A stretch of 64,000 nt of DNA from an uncultured Ruminococcus sp. (GCA_900538575.1 UPZA01000009.1:34246-98245); one strand, 5' to 3'; shown: positions 7,434 to 16,714, numbered from the stretch's first letter. Program-made: numbers and translations. The notes: generated by a model not told the origin, from the sequence alone.

Positions 7434-10052
7434 TTATTTAAATGCTTTCATAGATTGTTTTAGCTTTTCCATCTTTTCTTCTGCTCTTAAAAGTTTTTCT
7501 CTTTCAGCCTCTATTAATTTTTCCGGAGCTTTGGAAATAAAGCCTTGGTTATTAAGCTTTCCGCTTAAAAAGTCTATGTCCTTTTGTACCTTTGCAATCT
7601 CCTTGTTTAAACGTGCCGTCTCCTTTTCCTTATCAATTAGATCCGTAAGCGGAATAAAAAGTCTTGCACTGTCTGTAACTGCTGTTACAGATTCAGCGAT
7701 GTCATATTTTTCTGATACTTCAATTTCAGTAGCTGAAGCAAGTCTTTCAAAAAATATGCTGCATTTATTAAATAATTCGATGTCTTTCGTTTCAATATAT
7801 ATTTTTGCTTTAACTGAAGGCGGTACATTCATTTCTGTTCTTCTGTTTCTAACCGCTTTAATTGCATCTATTATTTTTGAGAAATCATCTTCTTCCTGTT
7901 TATAAGAATATTTTTCATTATAAACGGGATAGTCAGAAATCATAATCGGACTACTCTGATCAGTTAGTACCTGCCATATTTCTTCTGTGATATAAGGCAT
8001 AAATGGATGCAGAAGCTTGAGCATTCCCTTCATAACCCAAACTAAAACAGATTGAGCCGTAGCTTTTGTTTCTCCTCCTTCTTGTATTCTTGGTTTTGTC
8101 AGTTCAATATACCAATCGCAATATATATCCCATATAAAGTCATAAAGCTTTGAAACTGCAACTCCGAGCTCAAATTTTTCAAGATTATAATTAACCTCTT
8201 TTGCAAGTGTATTAAATTTACTTACAATCCATTTATCTTCTATATTTAAATATTCCGGGAGATCGCCGCGCTTAAAATCGTCGTCAAGATTCATTATAAT
8301 AAATCTTGAAGCATTCCATAGCTTATTAGCAAAGTTTCTTGCCGACTTTACTTTTTCTTCAATATATCTCATATCATTTCCGGGGGAGTTACCTGTAGCG
8401 AGCATGAATCTTAATGCGTCGGCGCCGTATTTATCTATTACTTCAAGAGGATCAATACCATTGCCAAGAGATTTTGACATTTTTCTTCCCTGTGAATCAC
8501 GTACAAGTCCGTGAATGAGCACGGTTTTAAACGGAACCTGTCCGGTATACTCAATACCTGAAAACATCATTCTCATTACCCAGAATGGAATTATGTCATA
8601 ACCCGTCACAAGAGTATTGGTAGGATAAAAATAATTGAAATCGTCAGATTTATCAGGCCATCCTAATGTGGAAAACGGCCATAGTGCGGACGAAAACCAT
8701 GTGTCAAGAGTATCGGGATCCTGTCTCATTTCTAATCCACATTTAGGACAAATTGCTTTATTTTCTTTTGTAACTGTCATTTTACCACACTTGTCACAAT
8801 AAAAAGCAGGTATCTGATGTCCCCACCAGATTTGTCTTGATATACACCAATCTCTAATATTTTCAAGCCAGTGAAAATAAATTTTATCAAATCTCTCAGG
8901 TACGAATTTTGTTTCGCCCTTTTTGACAGCATCAATAGCTGGCTTGGCAAGCGGCTTCATTTTTACAAACCATTGAGTAGATACTTTTGGTTCAACTGTT
9001 GTACCGCATCTATAGCATGTTCCAACATTGTGACTGTAATCTTCTATTTTAACGAGAGCGCCTTCGGCTTCCAGATCTGAAACAATTGCTTTTCTTGCCT
9101 CATATCTGTCCATGCCGGCATATTTGGGGTAATCATCGGTAATTTTAGCGTCATCTGTCATAACATTTATAACCGGAAGATTATGACGAAGACCTACTTC
9201 AAAATCATTGGGATCGTGTGCCGGCGTAATTTTAACTACTCCCGTACCGAAATCCATTTCTACATAGCTGTCTGCAACAATAGGTATTTCTCTATGAACA
9301 ATTGGAAGTATAACAGTTTTCCCAATAAGATTTTTATAACGTTCGTCATCAGGATTTACAGCAACCGCCGTATCCCCCAGAAGAGTTTCAGGACGTGTAG
9401 TAGCTAATTCTAGATAATCGTTGCTGTCCTTAATTTTATATCTGAGATGCCAGAAATATCCTGATTGATCTTCATATTCAACTTCAGCGTCAGACAGCGA
9501 GGTTTTACAGTTTGGACACCAGTTAATAATTCTTTCTCCCCTGTAAATAAGGTCTTTATTATAGTAATTTACAAAAGCTTCTTTAACAGCTTTTGAACAG
9601 CCTTCATCCATTGTAAAACGTTCCCTTGACCAATCGCATGAGGAGCCAAGTTTTTTTAGTTGTTCTACTATACGTCCGCCGTATTTTTCTTTCCATTCCC
9701 ATGCGCGCTTCATAAAGCCTTCTCGTCCAAGGTCTTCTTTGGTTATACCTTCTTTTTTCATGGATTCAACGATTTTAGCTTCAGTTGCAATTGCAGCATG
9801 ATCGGTTCCCGGAAGCCATAATGCAGCGTAACCGGACATTCTCTTCCATCTTATGAGTATATCCTGAAGAGTTTCGTCGAGCGCATGTCCCATATGAAGC
9901 TGACCTGTAATATTCGGGGGAGGTATAACAATGGTATAAGGCTTTTTGTTTTTATCAATTTCAGCCTTAAAGCAGTTGTTTTCATTCCAGTACTTATAAA
10001 TTCTGTCCTCAAAATCTTTGGGACTATAAGATTTTGCAAGTTCCTTTCTCAT
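7434..10052 (-). CDS. valS: Valine--tRNA ligase
   Basis: Class I aminoacyl-tRNA synthetase charging tRNA-Val. The first class I motif is HMGH within PPPNITGQLHMGHALDE (about residue 52). KMSKS occurs within GRKMSKSLGN (about 525), with the CP1 editing insert between them and a C-terminal coiled-coil arm at the end (about 800-872). I place the start at the ATG ending at 10052, giving 872 residues, because it begins MRKELAKSYSPKDFEDRIYK and has GGAG nine bases upstream. An in-frame extension to 10151 runs through the leader terminator and has no RBS. Expression is probably controlled by the upstream attenuator at 10085-10222. Confidence 0.97.
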   Translation of the reverse strand: MRKELAKSYSPKDFEDRIYKYWNENNCFKAEIDKNKKPYTIVIPPPNITGQLHMGHALDETLQDILIRWKRMSGYAALWLPGTDHAAIATEAKIVESMKKEGITKEDLGREGFMKRAWEWKEKYGGRIVEQLKKLGSSCDWSRERFTMDEGCSKAVKEAFVNYYNKDLIYRGERIINWCPNCKTSLSDAEVEYEDQSGYFWHLRYKIKDSNDYLELATTRPETLLGDTAVAVNPDDERYKNLIGKTVILPIVHREIPIVADSYVEMDFGTGVVKITPAHDPNDFEVGLRHNLPVINVMTDDAKITDDYPKYAGMDRYEARKAIVSDLEAEGALVKIEDYSHNVGTCYRCGTTVEPKVSTQWFVKMKPLAKPAIDAVKKGETKFVPERFDKIYFHWLENIRDWCISRQIWWGHQIPAFYCDKCGKMTVTKENKAICPKCGLEMRQDPDTLDTWFSSALWPFSTLGWPDKSDDFNYFYPTNTLVTGYDIIPFWVMRMMFSGIEYTGQVPFKTVLIHGLVRDSQGRKMSKSLGNGIDPLEVIDKYGADALRFMLATGNSPGNDMRYIEEKVKSARNFANKLWNASRFIIMNLDDDFKRGDLPEYLNIEDKWIVSKFNTLAKEVNYNLEKFELGVAVSKLYDFIWDIYCDWYIELTKPRIQEGGETKATAQSVLVWVMKGMLKLLHPFMPYITEEIWQVLTDQSSPIMISDYPVYNEKYSYKQEEDDFSKIIDAIKAVRNRRTEMNVPPSVKAKIYIETKDIELFNKCSIFFERLASATEIEVSEKYDIAESVTAVTDSARLFIPLTDLIDKEKETARLNKEIAKVQKDIDFLSGKLNNQGFISKAPEKLIEAEREKLLRAEEKMEKLKQSMKAFK

Positions 10053-10084
10053 TTTAAACATCTCCAATTCATAATACAAAATAA

Positions 10085-10126
10085 ACAGCCTATGCAGAGT
10101 ACTTGTATTTACTGCTTCAAGGCTGT
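10085..10126 (-). terminator. Leader terminator (3:4 hairpin) of the valS attenuator
   Basis: In the valS leader RNA, ACAGCCT (10126-10120) pairs with AGGCTGT (10091-10085), and inside it GCAG (10115-10112) pairs with CTGC (10097-10094). The U-rich run UUAUUUUG follows. It lies about 30 bases before the valS start codon and would stop transcription before the gene. Confidence 0.7.
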
Positions 10127-10165
10127 CATAATACATATTAAAAATAATCATGAATAGCAGTAAAA
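10107..10165 (-). promoter_or_regulatory. Antiterminator pairing (2:3) in the valS leader
   Basis: Leader RNA segment UUUUACUGCU (10165-10156) is complementary over nine bases to AGCAGUAAA (10116-10108). That second segment contains the GCAG arm of the terminator. Forming this pairing excludes the terminator. Segment 2 can instead pair upstream: UAGAUGUUU (10171-10163) with AAACGUCUA (10184-10176), a 9-bp hairpin with one G-U and a UUUU loop. This gives the classic 1:2, 2:3, 3:4 set of alternatives. Confidence 0.7.
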
Positions 10166-10168
10166 CAT

Positions 10169-10222
10169 CTAAAAATAGACGTTTCTGACTACATATTCGC
10201 TTGTATAAAAGTGAATTTTCAT
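10169..10222 (-). CDS. Valine-rich leader peptide of the valS attenuator
   Basis: A 17-codon ORF, MKIHFYTSEYVVRNVYF, with GGAG six bases before the ATG. It lies about 30 bases after the transcription start predicted from the promoter at 10258-10286. Three of its last seven codons are Val (GTA, GTC, GTC). The third falls inside segment 1 of the leader hairpin, and the stop codon TAG is at the start of segment 2. A ribosome stalled at Val for lack of charged tRNA would free segment 2. One that reaches the stop would cover it. This is the arrangement of trp/his-type attenuators. The peptide itself need have no function. Confidence 0.75.
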   Translation of the reverse strand: MKIHFYTSEYVVRNVYF

Positions 10223-10257
10223 AATTATCTCCGATTCATTGGTAAACTTTCTTTTTA

Positions 10258-10286
10258 ATTATACTTTATTGGATTAATTTTGTCAA
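10258..10286 (-). promoter_or_regulatory. Consensus SigA promoter of valS
   Basis: On the minus strand TTGACA (10281-10286), 17 bases, TATAAT (10258-10263). It fires about 200 bases upstream of valS. The 378 bases between valS and the topoisomerase gene at 10431 hold this promoter, the leader peptide and attenuator, and the divergent promoter at 10368. Confidence 0.9.
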
Positions 10287-10367
10287 GAATATTGAATTAT
10301 AAATATCGTTATAATATGAGAAAACAGTAACTGAAAATTGATTAACTAAAATTACAGTACCTTAAAC

Positions 10368-10396
10368 TTGCAAAAATGTATAATTTGTGGTATTAT
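10368..10396 (+). promoter_or_regulatory. SigA promoter of the topoisomerase operon
   Basis: TTGCAA (10368-10373), 17 bases, TATTAT (10391-10396), 35 bases before the ATG at 10431. Confidence 0.75.
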
Positions 10397-10430
10397 TAAA
10401 TAGTTTGAGATTTAAGAAGGGGCATAAATT

Positions 10431-12413
10431 ATGGCAAAAAAAAATCAGGATTATGGTAATGAGAGTATTACCATGCTGAAAGGTCCGGATAAAGTCAGAA
10501 AACGTCCGGGAGTTATTTTTGGTTCTGACGGGCTTGACGGATGCGAACATTCAATATTTGAAGTAATATCCAATTCCATTGATGAGGCTCGCTCAGGATT
10601 TGGCAATAAAATAATTGTAACTAAATATATTGATAATGTGATAGAAGTAGAGGATTTTGGCAGAGGATGTCCTGTTGATTTCAATAAAACGGAACAGCGT
10701 TATAATTGGGAGCTTGTATACTGCGAGCTTTATGCCGGAGGCAAGTACGATGACAATTCTGAAATGTATGAATATTCTCTCGGACTTAACGGTCTTGGAC
10801 TTTGTTCAACTCAGTTTGCTTCTGAATTTATGGACGTCGAAGTAGTCAGAGACGGATACAAATATAACCTTCATTTTGAAAAGGGAGAAAATATAGGGGG
10901 ATTGACTAAAAAAAAGACCGCTCAAAAGCAAACAGGTACAAAAACCAAATGGAAACCGGATTTAGAAGTATTTACAGATATTAACGCCGAAGATGATTTT
11001 TTTAGAGACGTTTTAAAACGTCAGGCCGTTATAAATCCTAATCTTCTTTTTATTTATCGTAGTCAAAATGAGGACGGTTCATTTAGTGAAACTGAATATA
11101 TTTATGAGAATGGTATAACCGATTATGTAAATGAAATTGCAAACGGGCAGAATTTTACATCGGTTCAGTTTTGGCAGACAGAAAAAAAAGGCCGCGACAG
11201 AGACGATAAATCGGAATATAAGGTTAAGATGTCCTTTGCGCTTACATTTTCTAATCAAATTAAAAAAATAGAATATTATCATAATTCAAGCTTTCTCGAG
11301 CACGGCGGCTCTCCGGAAAGGGCAGTAAAGCAGGCTTTCGTTTCACAAATAGATTCGTACTTGAAACAAAATGATAAATATAAACAGAATGAGGGAAAAA
11401 TAACCTTTGCTGATGTTGAAGATTGTCTGATACTTGTTTCATCGTCTTTTTCGACTCAGACTTCATATGAAAATCAAACTAAAAAATCTATTACTAATAA
11501 ATTTATATATGAGTCGATGACAGAATTCCTAAAGCATCAGCTTGAAGTTTATTTTATAGAAAATCCTGATGAAGCTCTGAAAATATCTGAGCAAATTATG
11601 GTAAACAAACGCAGCCGTGAAAATGCTGAAAAAACGCGTTTGAATTTAAAGAAAAAGCTTGCGGGAACAATAGATTTATCTAATATGGTAAAAAAGTTTG
11701 TTGATTGCCGCACGAAGGACGTAAACAGACGAGAGCTTTATATAGTAGAAGGAGATTCGGCTCTCGGATCCGTAAAACTTGCAAGGGAATCTGAATTTCA
11801 GGCGGTTATACCCATAAGAGGGAAAATACTTAATTGTCTTAAAGCAGATTTTAATAAAATTTTTAAGAATGATATTATTGTTGATATAATAAAGGTATTG
11901 GGATGCGGCGTTGAAGTAAGAACCAAAGCAAACAAGGATTTTTCTTATTTTAATCTTGACGGACTGAAATGGAATAAAATAGTAATATGTACAGACGCTG
12001 ATGTAGACGGTTTTCAGATACGTACCTTGATACTGACAATGCTTTACAGATTAACGCCTACATTGATTGAACAGGGCTATGTATATATCGCTGAATCGCC
12101 TTTGTTTGAGATTACTACTAAAGATAAAACTTTTTTCGCTTATAATGAAAAGGAAAAAAGCGATATATTAAAAATTATCGGAAATAAAAAATATACCCTC
12201 CAGCGTTCTAAAGGACTCGGCGAAAATGAGCCTGACATGATGTCGTTGACTACTATGAATCCAGAAACGCGTCGTCTGATAAAAGTCACTCCGGATAGTT
12301 TTGAAGAAACAGTTCATATGTTTGATATGCTTTTAGGAGATGATTTACAGGGACGAAAAGATTATATTTCAAAATATGGAAGCGACTATTTGGATATGGC
12401 GGATATTTCATAA
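10431..12413 (+). CDS. Type II DNA topoisomerase, ATPase/TOPRIM subunit (divergent ParE/GyrB-like)
   Basis: ATP-driven subunit of a type IIA topoisomerase, 660 residues. The GHKL ATPase shows the key Glu and Asn (E44, N48 in FEVISNSIDEA), D75, the GLNGLG loop and the QTK loop (ENQTKKSITNK). The TOPRIM domain shows EGDSALGS, PIRGKILN and the metal site TDADVDG, and the C-terminus has the QRSKGLGE motif. Catalytic residues look intact, but several flanking motifs differ from textbook GyrB/ParE: DFGRG for DNGRG, EGDSALGS for EGDSAGGS and RPGVIFG for RPGMYIG. This suggests a divergent lineage, probably topoisomerase IV-like and additional to a housekeeping gyrase elsewhere. RBS AAGGGG precedes the ATG. 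It is followed 24 bases later by its partner. Confidence 0.85.
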   Translation: MAKKNQDYGNESITMLKGPDKVRKRPGVIFGSDGLDGCEHSIFEVISNSIDEARSGFGNKIIVTKYIDNVIEVEDFGRGCPVDFNKTEQRYNWELVYCELYAGGKYDDNSEMYEYSLGLNGLGLCSTQFASEFMDVEVVRDGYKYNLHFEKGENIGGLTKKKTAQKQTGTKTKWKPDLEVFTDINAEDDFFRDVLKRQAVINPNLLFIYRSQNEDGSFSETEYIYENGITDYVNEIANGQNFTSVQFWQTEKKGRDRDDKSEYKVKMSFALTFSNQIKKIEYYHNSSFLEHGGSPERAVKQAFVSQIDSYLKQNDKYKQNEGKITFADVEDCLILVSSSFSTQTSYENQTKKSITNKFIYESMTEFLKHQLEVYFIENPDEALKISEQIMVNKRSRENAEKTRLNLKKKLAGTIDLSNMVKKFVDCRTKDVNRRELYIVEGDSALGSVKLARESEFQAVIPIRGKILNCLKADFNKIFKNDIIVDIIKVLGCGVEVRTKANKDFSYFNLDGLKWNKIVICTDADVDGFQIRTLILTMLYRLTPTLIEQGYVYIAESPLFEITTKDKTFFAYNEKEKSDILKIIGNKKYTLQRSKGLGENEPDMMSLTTMNPETRRLIKVTPDSFEETVHMFDMLLGDDLQGRKDYISKYGSDYLDMADIS

Positions 12414-12437
12414 ATACGGTTTAAAGGAGTGAACAAA

Positions 12438-14675
12438 ATGCCTAAAAAAAGCAAAGACGGCTCTGGCAAAATAAAAAGAAATTATCCCGATGCGTTTATT
12501 GAAAACGCGGGTATAGTTGTTCAGGAAAAAATAACGGATACTCTTGAAAAAAATTATATGCCTTATGCTATGAGCGTCATTGTTTCAAGAGCCCTTCCTG
12601 AGATTGACGGCTTTAAGCCTTCACACCGAAAATTGCTTTATACTATGTATAAGCAAGGACTGCTGACAGGGAAAAGAACCAAGTCGGCAAATGTAGTTGG
12701 TGAAACTATGAAGCTTAATCCTCACGGAGACGGTGCAATTTATGAAACTATGGTTAGGCTTTCAAGAGGAAATGAAACGCTGCTTCATCCGTATGTTGAT
12801 TCAAAGGGTAATTTCGGAAAATCATATTCAAGGGATATGGCATATGCCGCGTCAAGATATACCGAAGTAAAGCTTGATCCAATATGCAACGAACTTTTCA
12901 GAGATATAGATAAAGATACAGTTGATTTTGTACCTAATTATGATAATTCTACTACCGAGCCTACATTATTTCCGACTACTTTTCCGACAATACTGGTAAA
13001 TGCGAACATGGGAATAGCAGTATCAATGGCAAGCAGTGTGTGTCCATTTAATCTGGCTGAGGTATGTGAAACATGTATAGCGTATATAAAAAATCCTGAT
13101 CACGATATTATAAGCACTTTAAAAGGCCCGGATTTTCCGGGAGGCGGATTTATGCTTTATGATGAAGAGGAAATAAAAGAAATTTTCCGAACGGGGAGAG
13201 GCTCTATAAAGCTGCGATCCAAGTATAATTACGATAAATCTGCAAATTGCATTGAAATAACCCAGATTCCTTATAGCACTACTATTGAGGCGATAATAGA
13301 AAAAATAATTGATTTGATAAAACAGGGGAAAATCAAGGAAATTTCGTATATACGCGATGAAACAGATTTGAACGGTCTTAAAATAGCGATAGATTTAAAA
13401 AGGGGAGTGGATCCGGAGAAGTTAATGAACAAGCTTTTTAAGCTTACTCCTCTTCAGGATAATTATTCATGTAATTTCAATATTCTTATCGGCGGAGTTC
13501 CGCGGGTTATGGGAATTAGAGAAATATTAGGAGAATGGGTGGCATTCAGAGAAGAATGCGTTAAAAGACGGGTTTATTTTGATCTAAATAAAAATAAACA
13601 AAAGCTTCATCTTCTTAAAGGTCTTGAAAAAATTTTATTAGATATAGACAAGGCAATAAAAATTGTAAGAGAAACCGAGGAAGAAAACGAAGTTATTCCA
13701 AATTTGATGACGGGATTTGGGATAGATGAAACACAGGCTGAATATGTAGCGGAAATAAAGCTCCGGCATCTTAATCGCGAGTATATATTAAATCGATTAA
13801 AGGAAATAGAGAATCTTGAAAAAGATATAAGTGAAATGGAAGGTATACTTTCTGATAAGAAAAAGGTCAGAAATATAATTATATCAGAACTTCGAAATGT
13901 CGCAAAAAAATACAGCAAACCAAGAAATACTATGTTTTATTATAAAAATGATATAGTCGAACCAGATTTTGAAGAGGAAACGCCGGATTATCCGGTTAAT
14001 ATATTTTTATCTGAAAGCGGATATCTTAAAAAGATTACTCCTCAATCACTTCGGATGAGCAATGAACAGAAGCTTAAAGACGGAGATAGAATTATAGCTC
14101 ATTACGAAGTTACAAACAAAACTGACTTATTATTCTTTACCAATCAATGTCAGGTTTATAAAACAAAAGCGTCGGCTTTCGATGATACTAAGGCAAGCGT
14201 GTTAGGAGATTATATACCTGTTAAACTTGGTTTTGATGAAAACGAAAGTCTTGTATATATGGCAGTGACCGACAATTATGAAGGGTACATGCTGTTTTTC
14301 TTTAAAAACGGAAAAGCGGCGAAAGTATATCTTTCATCTTATGCAACTAAAACAAACCGAAAAAAACTTGCCAATGCGTATTCAGGAAAGCATGAACTTA
14401 TTTATATCTGTCAGATCAATGAAGATATTGACGTTATCGCAAAATCATCTTCCGGAAAAGCTTTGATTTTTAATACATCGCTGTTGAATTCTAAATCTTC
14501 TCGTGATACTATCGGAGTACAGGTTATGAATCTGAAGGAAAATGAAATAATGGAAAATGCAATAAGTATTAAGGAAGATGATTTGAAGAAATATAAAAAA
14601 TATATTTCTTTAAAAATACCGGCTTCAGGAATAAGCTCAAAGGATTTAATGAATATAGACCAGTTAAAATTATAG
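12438..14675 (+). CDS. Type II DNA topoisomerase, breakage-reunion subunit (divergent ParC/GyrA-like)
   Basis: DNA-cleaving partner of the preceding gene, 745 residues. The ATG at 12438 is chosen because AAAGGAG sits nine bases upstream; an in-frame GTG at 12429 overlaps that site. The winged-helix region holds the active-site tyrosine Y141 (AASRYTE) and the region matching the quinolone-resistance segment, HGDGAIYE (96-103). Gly99 there replaces the usual Ser and Glu103 is at the Asp/Glu position. A tower and coiled coil follow, then a beta-pinwheel-like C-terminal domain without a GyrA box (QRRGGKG), which favours a ParC-like rather than gyrase role. Pairing with the 10431 gene is clear from operon order. 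Confidence 0.87.
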   Translation: MPKKSKDGSGKIKRNYPDAFIENAGIVVQEKITDTLEKNYMPYAMSVIVSRALPEIDGFKPSHRKLLYTMYKQGLLTGKRTKSANVVGETMKLNPHGDGAIYETMVRLSRGNETLLHPYVDSKGNFGKSYSRDMAYAASRYTEVKLDPICNELFRDIDKDTVDFVPNYDNSTTEPTLFPTTFPTILVNANMGIAVSMASSVCPFNLAEVCETCIAYIKNPDHDIISTLKGPDFPGGGFMLYDEEEIKEIFRTGRGSIKLRSKYNYDKSANCIEITQIPYSTTIEAIIEKIIDLIKQGKIKEISYIRDETDLNGLKIAIDLKRGVDPEKLMNKLFKLTPLQDNYSCNFNILIGGVPRVMGIREILGEWVAFREECVKRRVYFDLNKNKQKLHLLKGLEKILLDIDKAIKIVRETEEENEVIPNLMTGFGIDETQAEYVAEIKLRHLNREYILNRLKEIENLEKDISEMEGILSDKKKVRNIIISELRNVAKKYSKPRNTMFYYKNDIVEPDFEEETPDYPVNIFLSESGYLKKITPQSLRMSNEQKLKDGDRIIAHYEVTNKTDLLFFTNQCQVYKTKASAFDDTKASVLGDYIPVKLGFDENESLVYMAVTDNYEGYMLFFFKNGKAAKVYLSSYATKTNRKKLANAYSGKHELIYICQINEDIDVIAKSSSGKALIFNTSLLNSKSSRDTIGVQVMNLKENEIMENAISIKEDDLKKYKKYISLKIPASGISSKDLMNIDQLKL

Positions 14676-14774
14676 TAAATTTGATAATAATGTATAAAAT
14701 ATCAGATTATATTTATCCTAAATTTGCAGATTTTGTCGTTTTTTCAGTTTGGTATGTACTTTTTTCATTGTCTA

Positions 14775-14783
14775 TGTTATAAT
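14775..14783 (+). promoter_or_regulatory. Extended -10 promoter for the Na/phosphate cotransporter gene
   Basis: TG-T-TATAAT (TATAAT at 14778-14783) without a good -35 element, about 80 bases before the ATG at 14863. It suggests the transporter gene is transcribed separately from the topoisomerase operon; I see no terminator between them. Confidence 0.55.
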
Positions 14784-14862
14784 GAATGTGCTTGTGTTAA
14801 ATAATAGTAAAATACAAGTAAAAAAATATAAAAGTATAGAGGGCGCTTCTTGGGAGGAAGTT

Positions 14863-16662
14863 ATGTCAACAACTGAAATAATTCAAATTTGTATTACTAC
14901 CTTCGGCGGTATTGCCTTGCTTCTTTACGGTATGCATATTCTGGGAGCAGGGTTGGAGAAAATTTCCGGCGGAAAAATGGAAAAAATATTAGAAAAGCTC
15001 ACAAATAACATATTTAAGGCTGTTATTTTGGGCGCCTTGGTTACTGCGGTAATTCAAAGCTCAAGCGCAACGACAGTTATAGTCGTAGGTCTTGTTAATT
15101 CCGGTATTTTAAAGCTATCGTCTGCCGTAGGCATCATAATGGGAGCAAATATAGGAACTACTATAACCGGACAGATTTTAAGATTAGGAGATCTTGAAAA
15201 CAACGAATCTCTTGGAACCGCCATGGAATTCCTTACACCGACATACCTTGCTCCATTCTTAGCTATAATTGGAATATTGATTATTATGATTACTAAGAAG
15301 GATAACATAAAATCAATAGGCGATATTTGTCTTGGACTTGGTATTTTATTTACAGGAATGCTTTCTCTTACCGATTCCGTTAAACCTCTTTCTGAGCTTG
15401 AGGCATTTAGAAGCGTATTTGCAAGCTTGGAAAATCCTGTTCTTGGAATATTGGCAGGTACAATTATAACGGCTGTAATACAAAGCTCTTCAGCTTCAAT
15501 CGGTATTTTACAGGCAGTTTCAACTACGGGTTTGCTTAAATTTTCAGCAGCTTTCCCTATTATTATGGGACAAAATATCGGTACGTGCTCTACGTCCATA
15601 ATTTCAAGTATAGGCGCAAGCAAAAACGCAAAACGCGCCGCTATGGTTCATTTTTATTTCAATCTTATAGGAACCTTGATTTTTCTTGTGTTTATTTATA
15701 TCTTAAAAGCTGCCGGAATGATTGATGGCTGGAATAATGTTATGGATATGGGTTCGATAGCCAACTTTCACACATTTTTTAATGTAGTAGTTACTTTGAT
15801 CTTTATTCCATTTCATAAGCTGCTTGAAAAGCTCGCTGTTCTGACAATAAGAAATTCACCTGAAGAAGATGATGACGATTCTGCAATGGATACGGGTGAA
15901 AGTATGCTTGATTCACGTTTTCTCAAGTCTCCGTCGCTCGCTATACAGCATGCAAAAAATGCCGTTGCTTATATGGGAAATTTATCAAAAAAGAATTTTC
16001 AATTAAGCTGCGAGCTATATGAAAATTTTGATATTAAAGGTATTGAAAAAATTAAAGAACGCGAAAGTATTATCGATCGTATAGAAGATAAACTTAATTC
16101 TTATCTTGTTTCTATTACAGATTGTGAGCTTAATGCAACTGAAAGTAGGAGCGTTACTTCCTTAATTCATACAATCACTGACTTTGAAAGAATAGGCGAT
16201 TATGCATATAATATAATGGAGCGTGCTGAAAATATGCATGATAAAGAACAGGCGCTATCAGAAGAAGCTATCAGAGATATGAAGCTTATATCATCTGCGG
16301 TAACAGAAATTATAGAAATGGCAGTTATGACTGTCGAATATGACGATTCTGAAACCGCTATTAAAATCGAGCCTTTAGAAGAAACTATTGATCAGTTGGA
16401 ATATAAACTTAAAAACAGACATATAGACAGATTAAAAGAAGGAAGCTGTGCTATTGACCGCGGAGTTCATTTCCTTGATATTTTATCCGATATGGAAAGA
16501 GTAGCAGATCATTGTTCAAATATAGGAGTTCATATACTGACTAAGAATAATCCTAAAGACGAACTCAATCACCACGAATATATTCAAAGAATTCATAAGG
16601 GAGAATCTAAAGAATATATGGACGCTTTTAATGAATATTCTATAAAATATAATATAAATTAA
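14863..16662 (+). CDS. Na+/phosphate cotransporter with C-terminal PhoU domains
   Basis: Membrane phosphate transporter of the NptA/PNaS family, 599 residues. The ATG at 14863 follows GGGAGG; an upstream TTG (14749) would place the promoter inside the gene. The membrane half contains the two inverted repeats with their signatures VIQSSSATT (about 64-72) and VIQSSSASI (about 206-214), each followed by a glycine-rich stretch. From about residue 395 the protein is soluble and helical, with PhoU-type repeats containing the ERIGDYAYN and ERVADHCSN motifs. These usually sense or regulate phosphate flux. It ends in a strong terminator and is probably monocistronic. Confidence 0.93.
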   Translation: MSTTEIIQICITTFGGIALLLYGMHILGAGLEKISGGKMEKILEKLTNNIFKAVILGALVTAVIQSSSATTVIVVGLVNSGILKLSSAVGIIMGANIGTTITGQILRLGDLENNESLGTAMEFLTPTYLAPFLAIIGILIIMITKKDNIKSIGDICLGLGILFTGMLSLTDSVKPLSELEAFRSVFASLENPVLGILAGTIITAVIQSSSASIGILQAVSTTGLLKFSAAFPIIMGQNIGTCSTSIISSIGASKNAKRAAMVHFYFNLIGTLIFLVFIYILKAAGMIDGWNNVMDMGSIANFHTFFNVVVTLIFIPFHKLLEKLAVLTIRNSPEEDDDDSAMDTGESMLDSRFLKSPSLAIQHAKNAVAYMGNLSKKNFQLSCELYENFDIKGIEKIKERESIIDRIEDKLNSYLVSITDCELNATESRSVTSLIHTITDFERIGDYAYNIMERAENMHDKEQALSEEAIRDMKLISSAVTEIIEMAVMTVEYDDSETAIKIEPLEETIDQLEYKLKNRHIDRLKEGSCAIDRGVHFLDILSDMERVADHCSNIGVHILTKNNPKDELNHHEYIQRIHKGESKEYMDAFNEYSIKYNIN

Positions 16663-16670
16663 AATATAGT

Positions 16671-16714
16671 AAAAAGGAGTAAAACAAGTTGCTTAACTTG
16701 ACTTACTCCTTTTT
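16671..16714 (+). terminator. Strong terminator of the phosphate cotransporter gene
   Basis: A 12-bp stem, AAAAAGGAGTAA / TTACTCCTTTTT, capped by a 6-bp inner stem CAAGTT / AACTTG with GCTT loop, ending in a T run. Confidence 0.92.

Noticed and set aside
10053..10151. Extending valS upstream in frame to an ATG at 10151
   Set aside because: The extra 33 codons have no RBS, run through the leader terminator hairpin and match no ValRS N-terminus; ATG 10052 has GGAG at the right distance.
10053..10257. T-box riboswitch before valS
   Set aside because: I looked for the conserved AGGGTGG-type antiterminator bulge and a specifier loop and found neither; the leader is also too short for a standard T-box. 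The attenuator reading fits better.
14749..14862. Na/phosphate cotransporter start at TTG 14749
   Set aside because: This would place the extended -10 promoter inside the gene and has no RBS; ATG 14863 follows GGGAGG.
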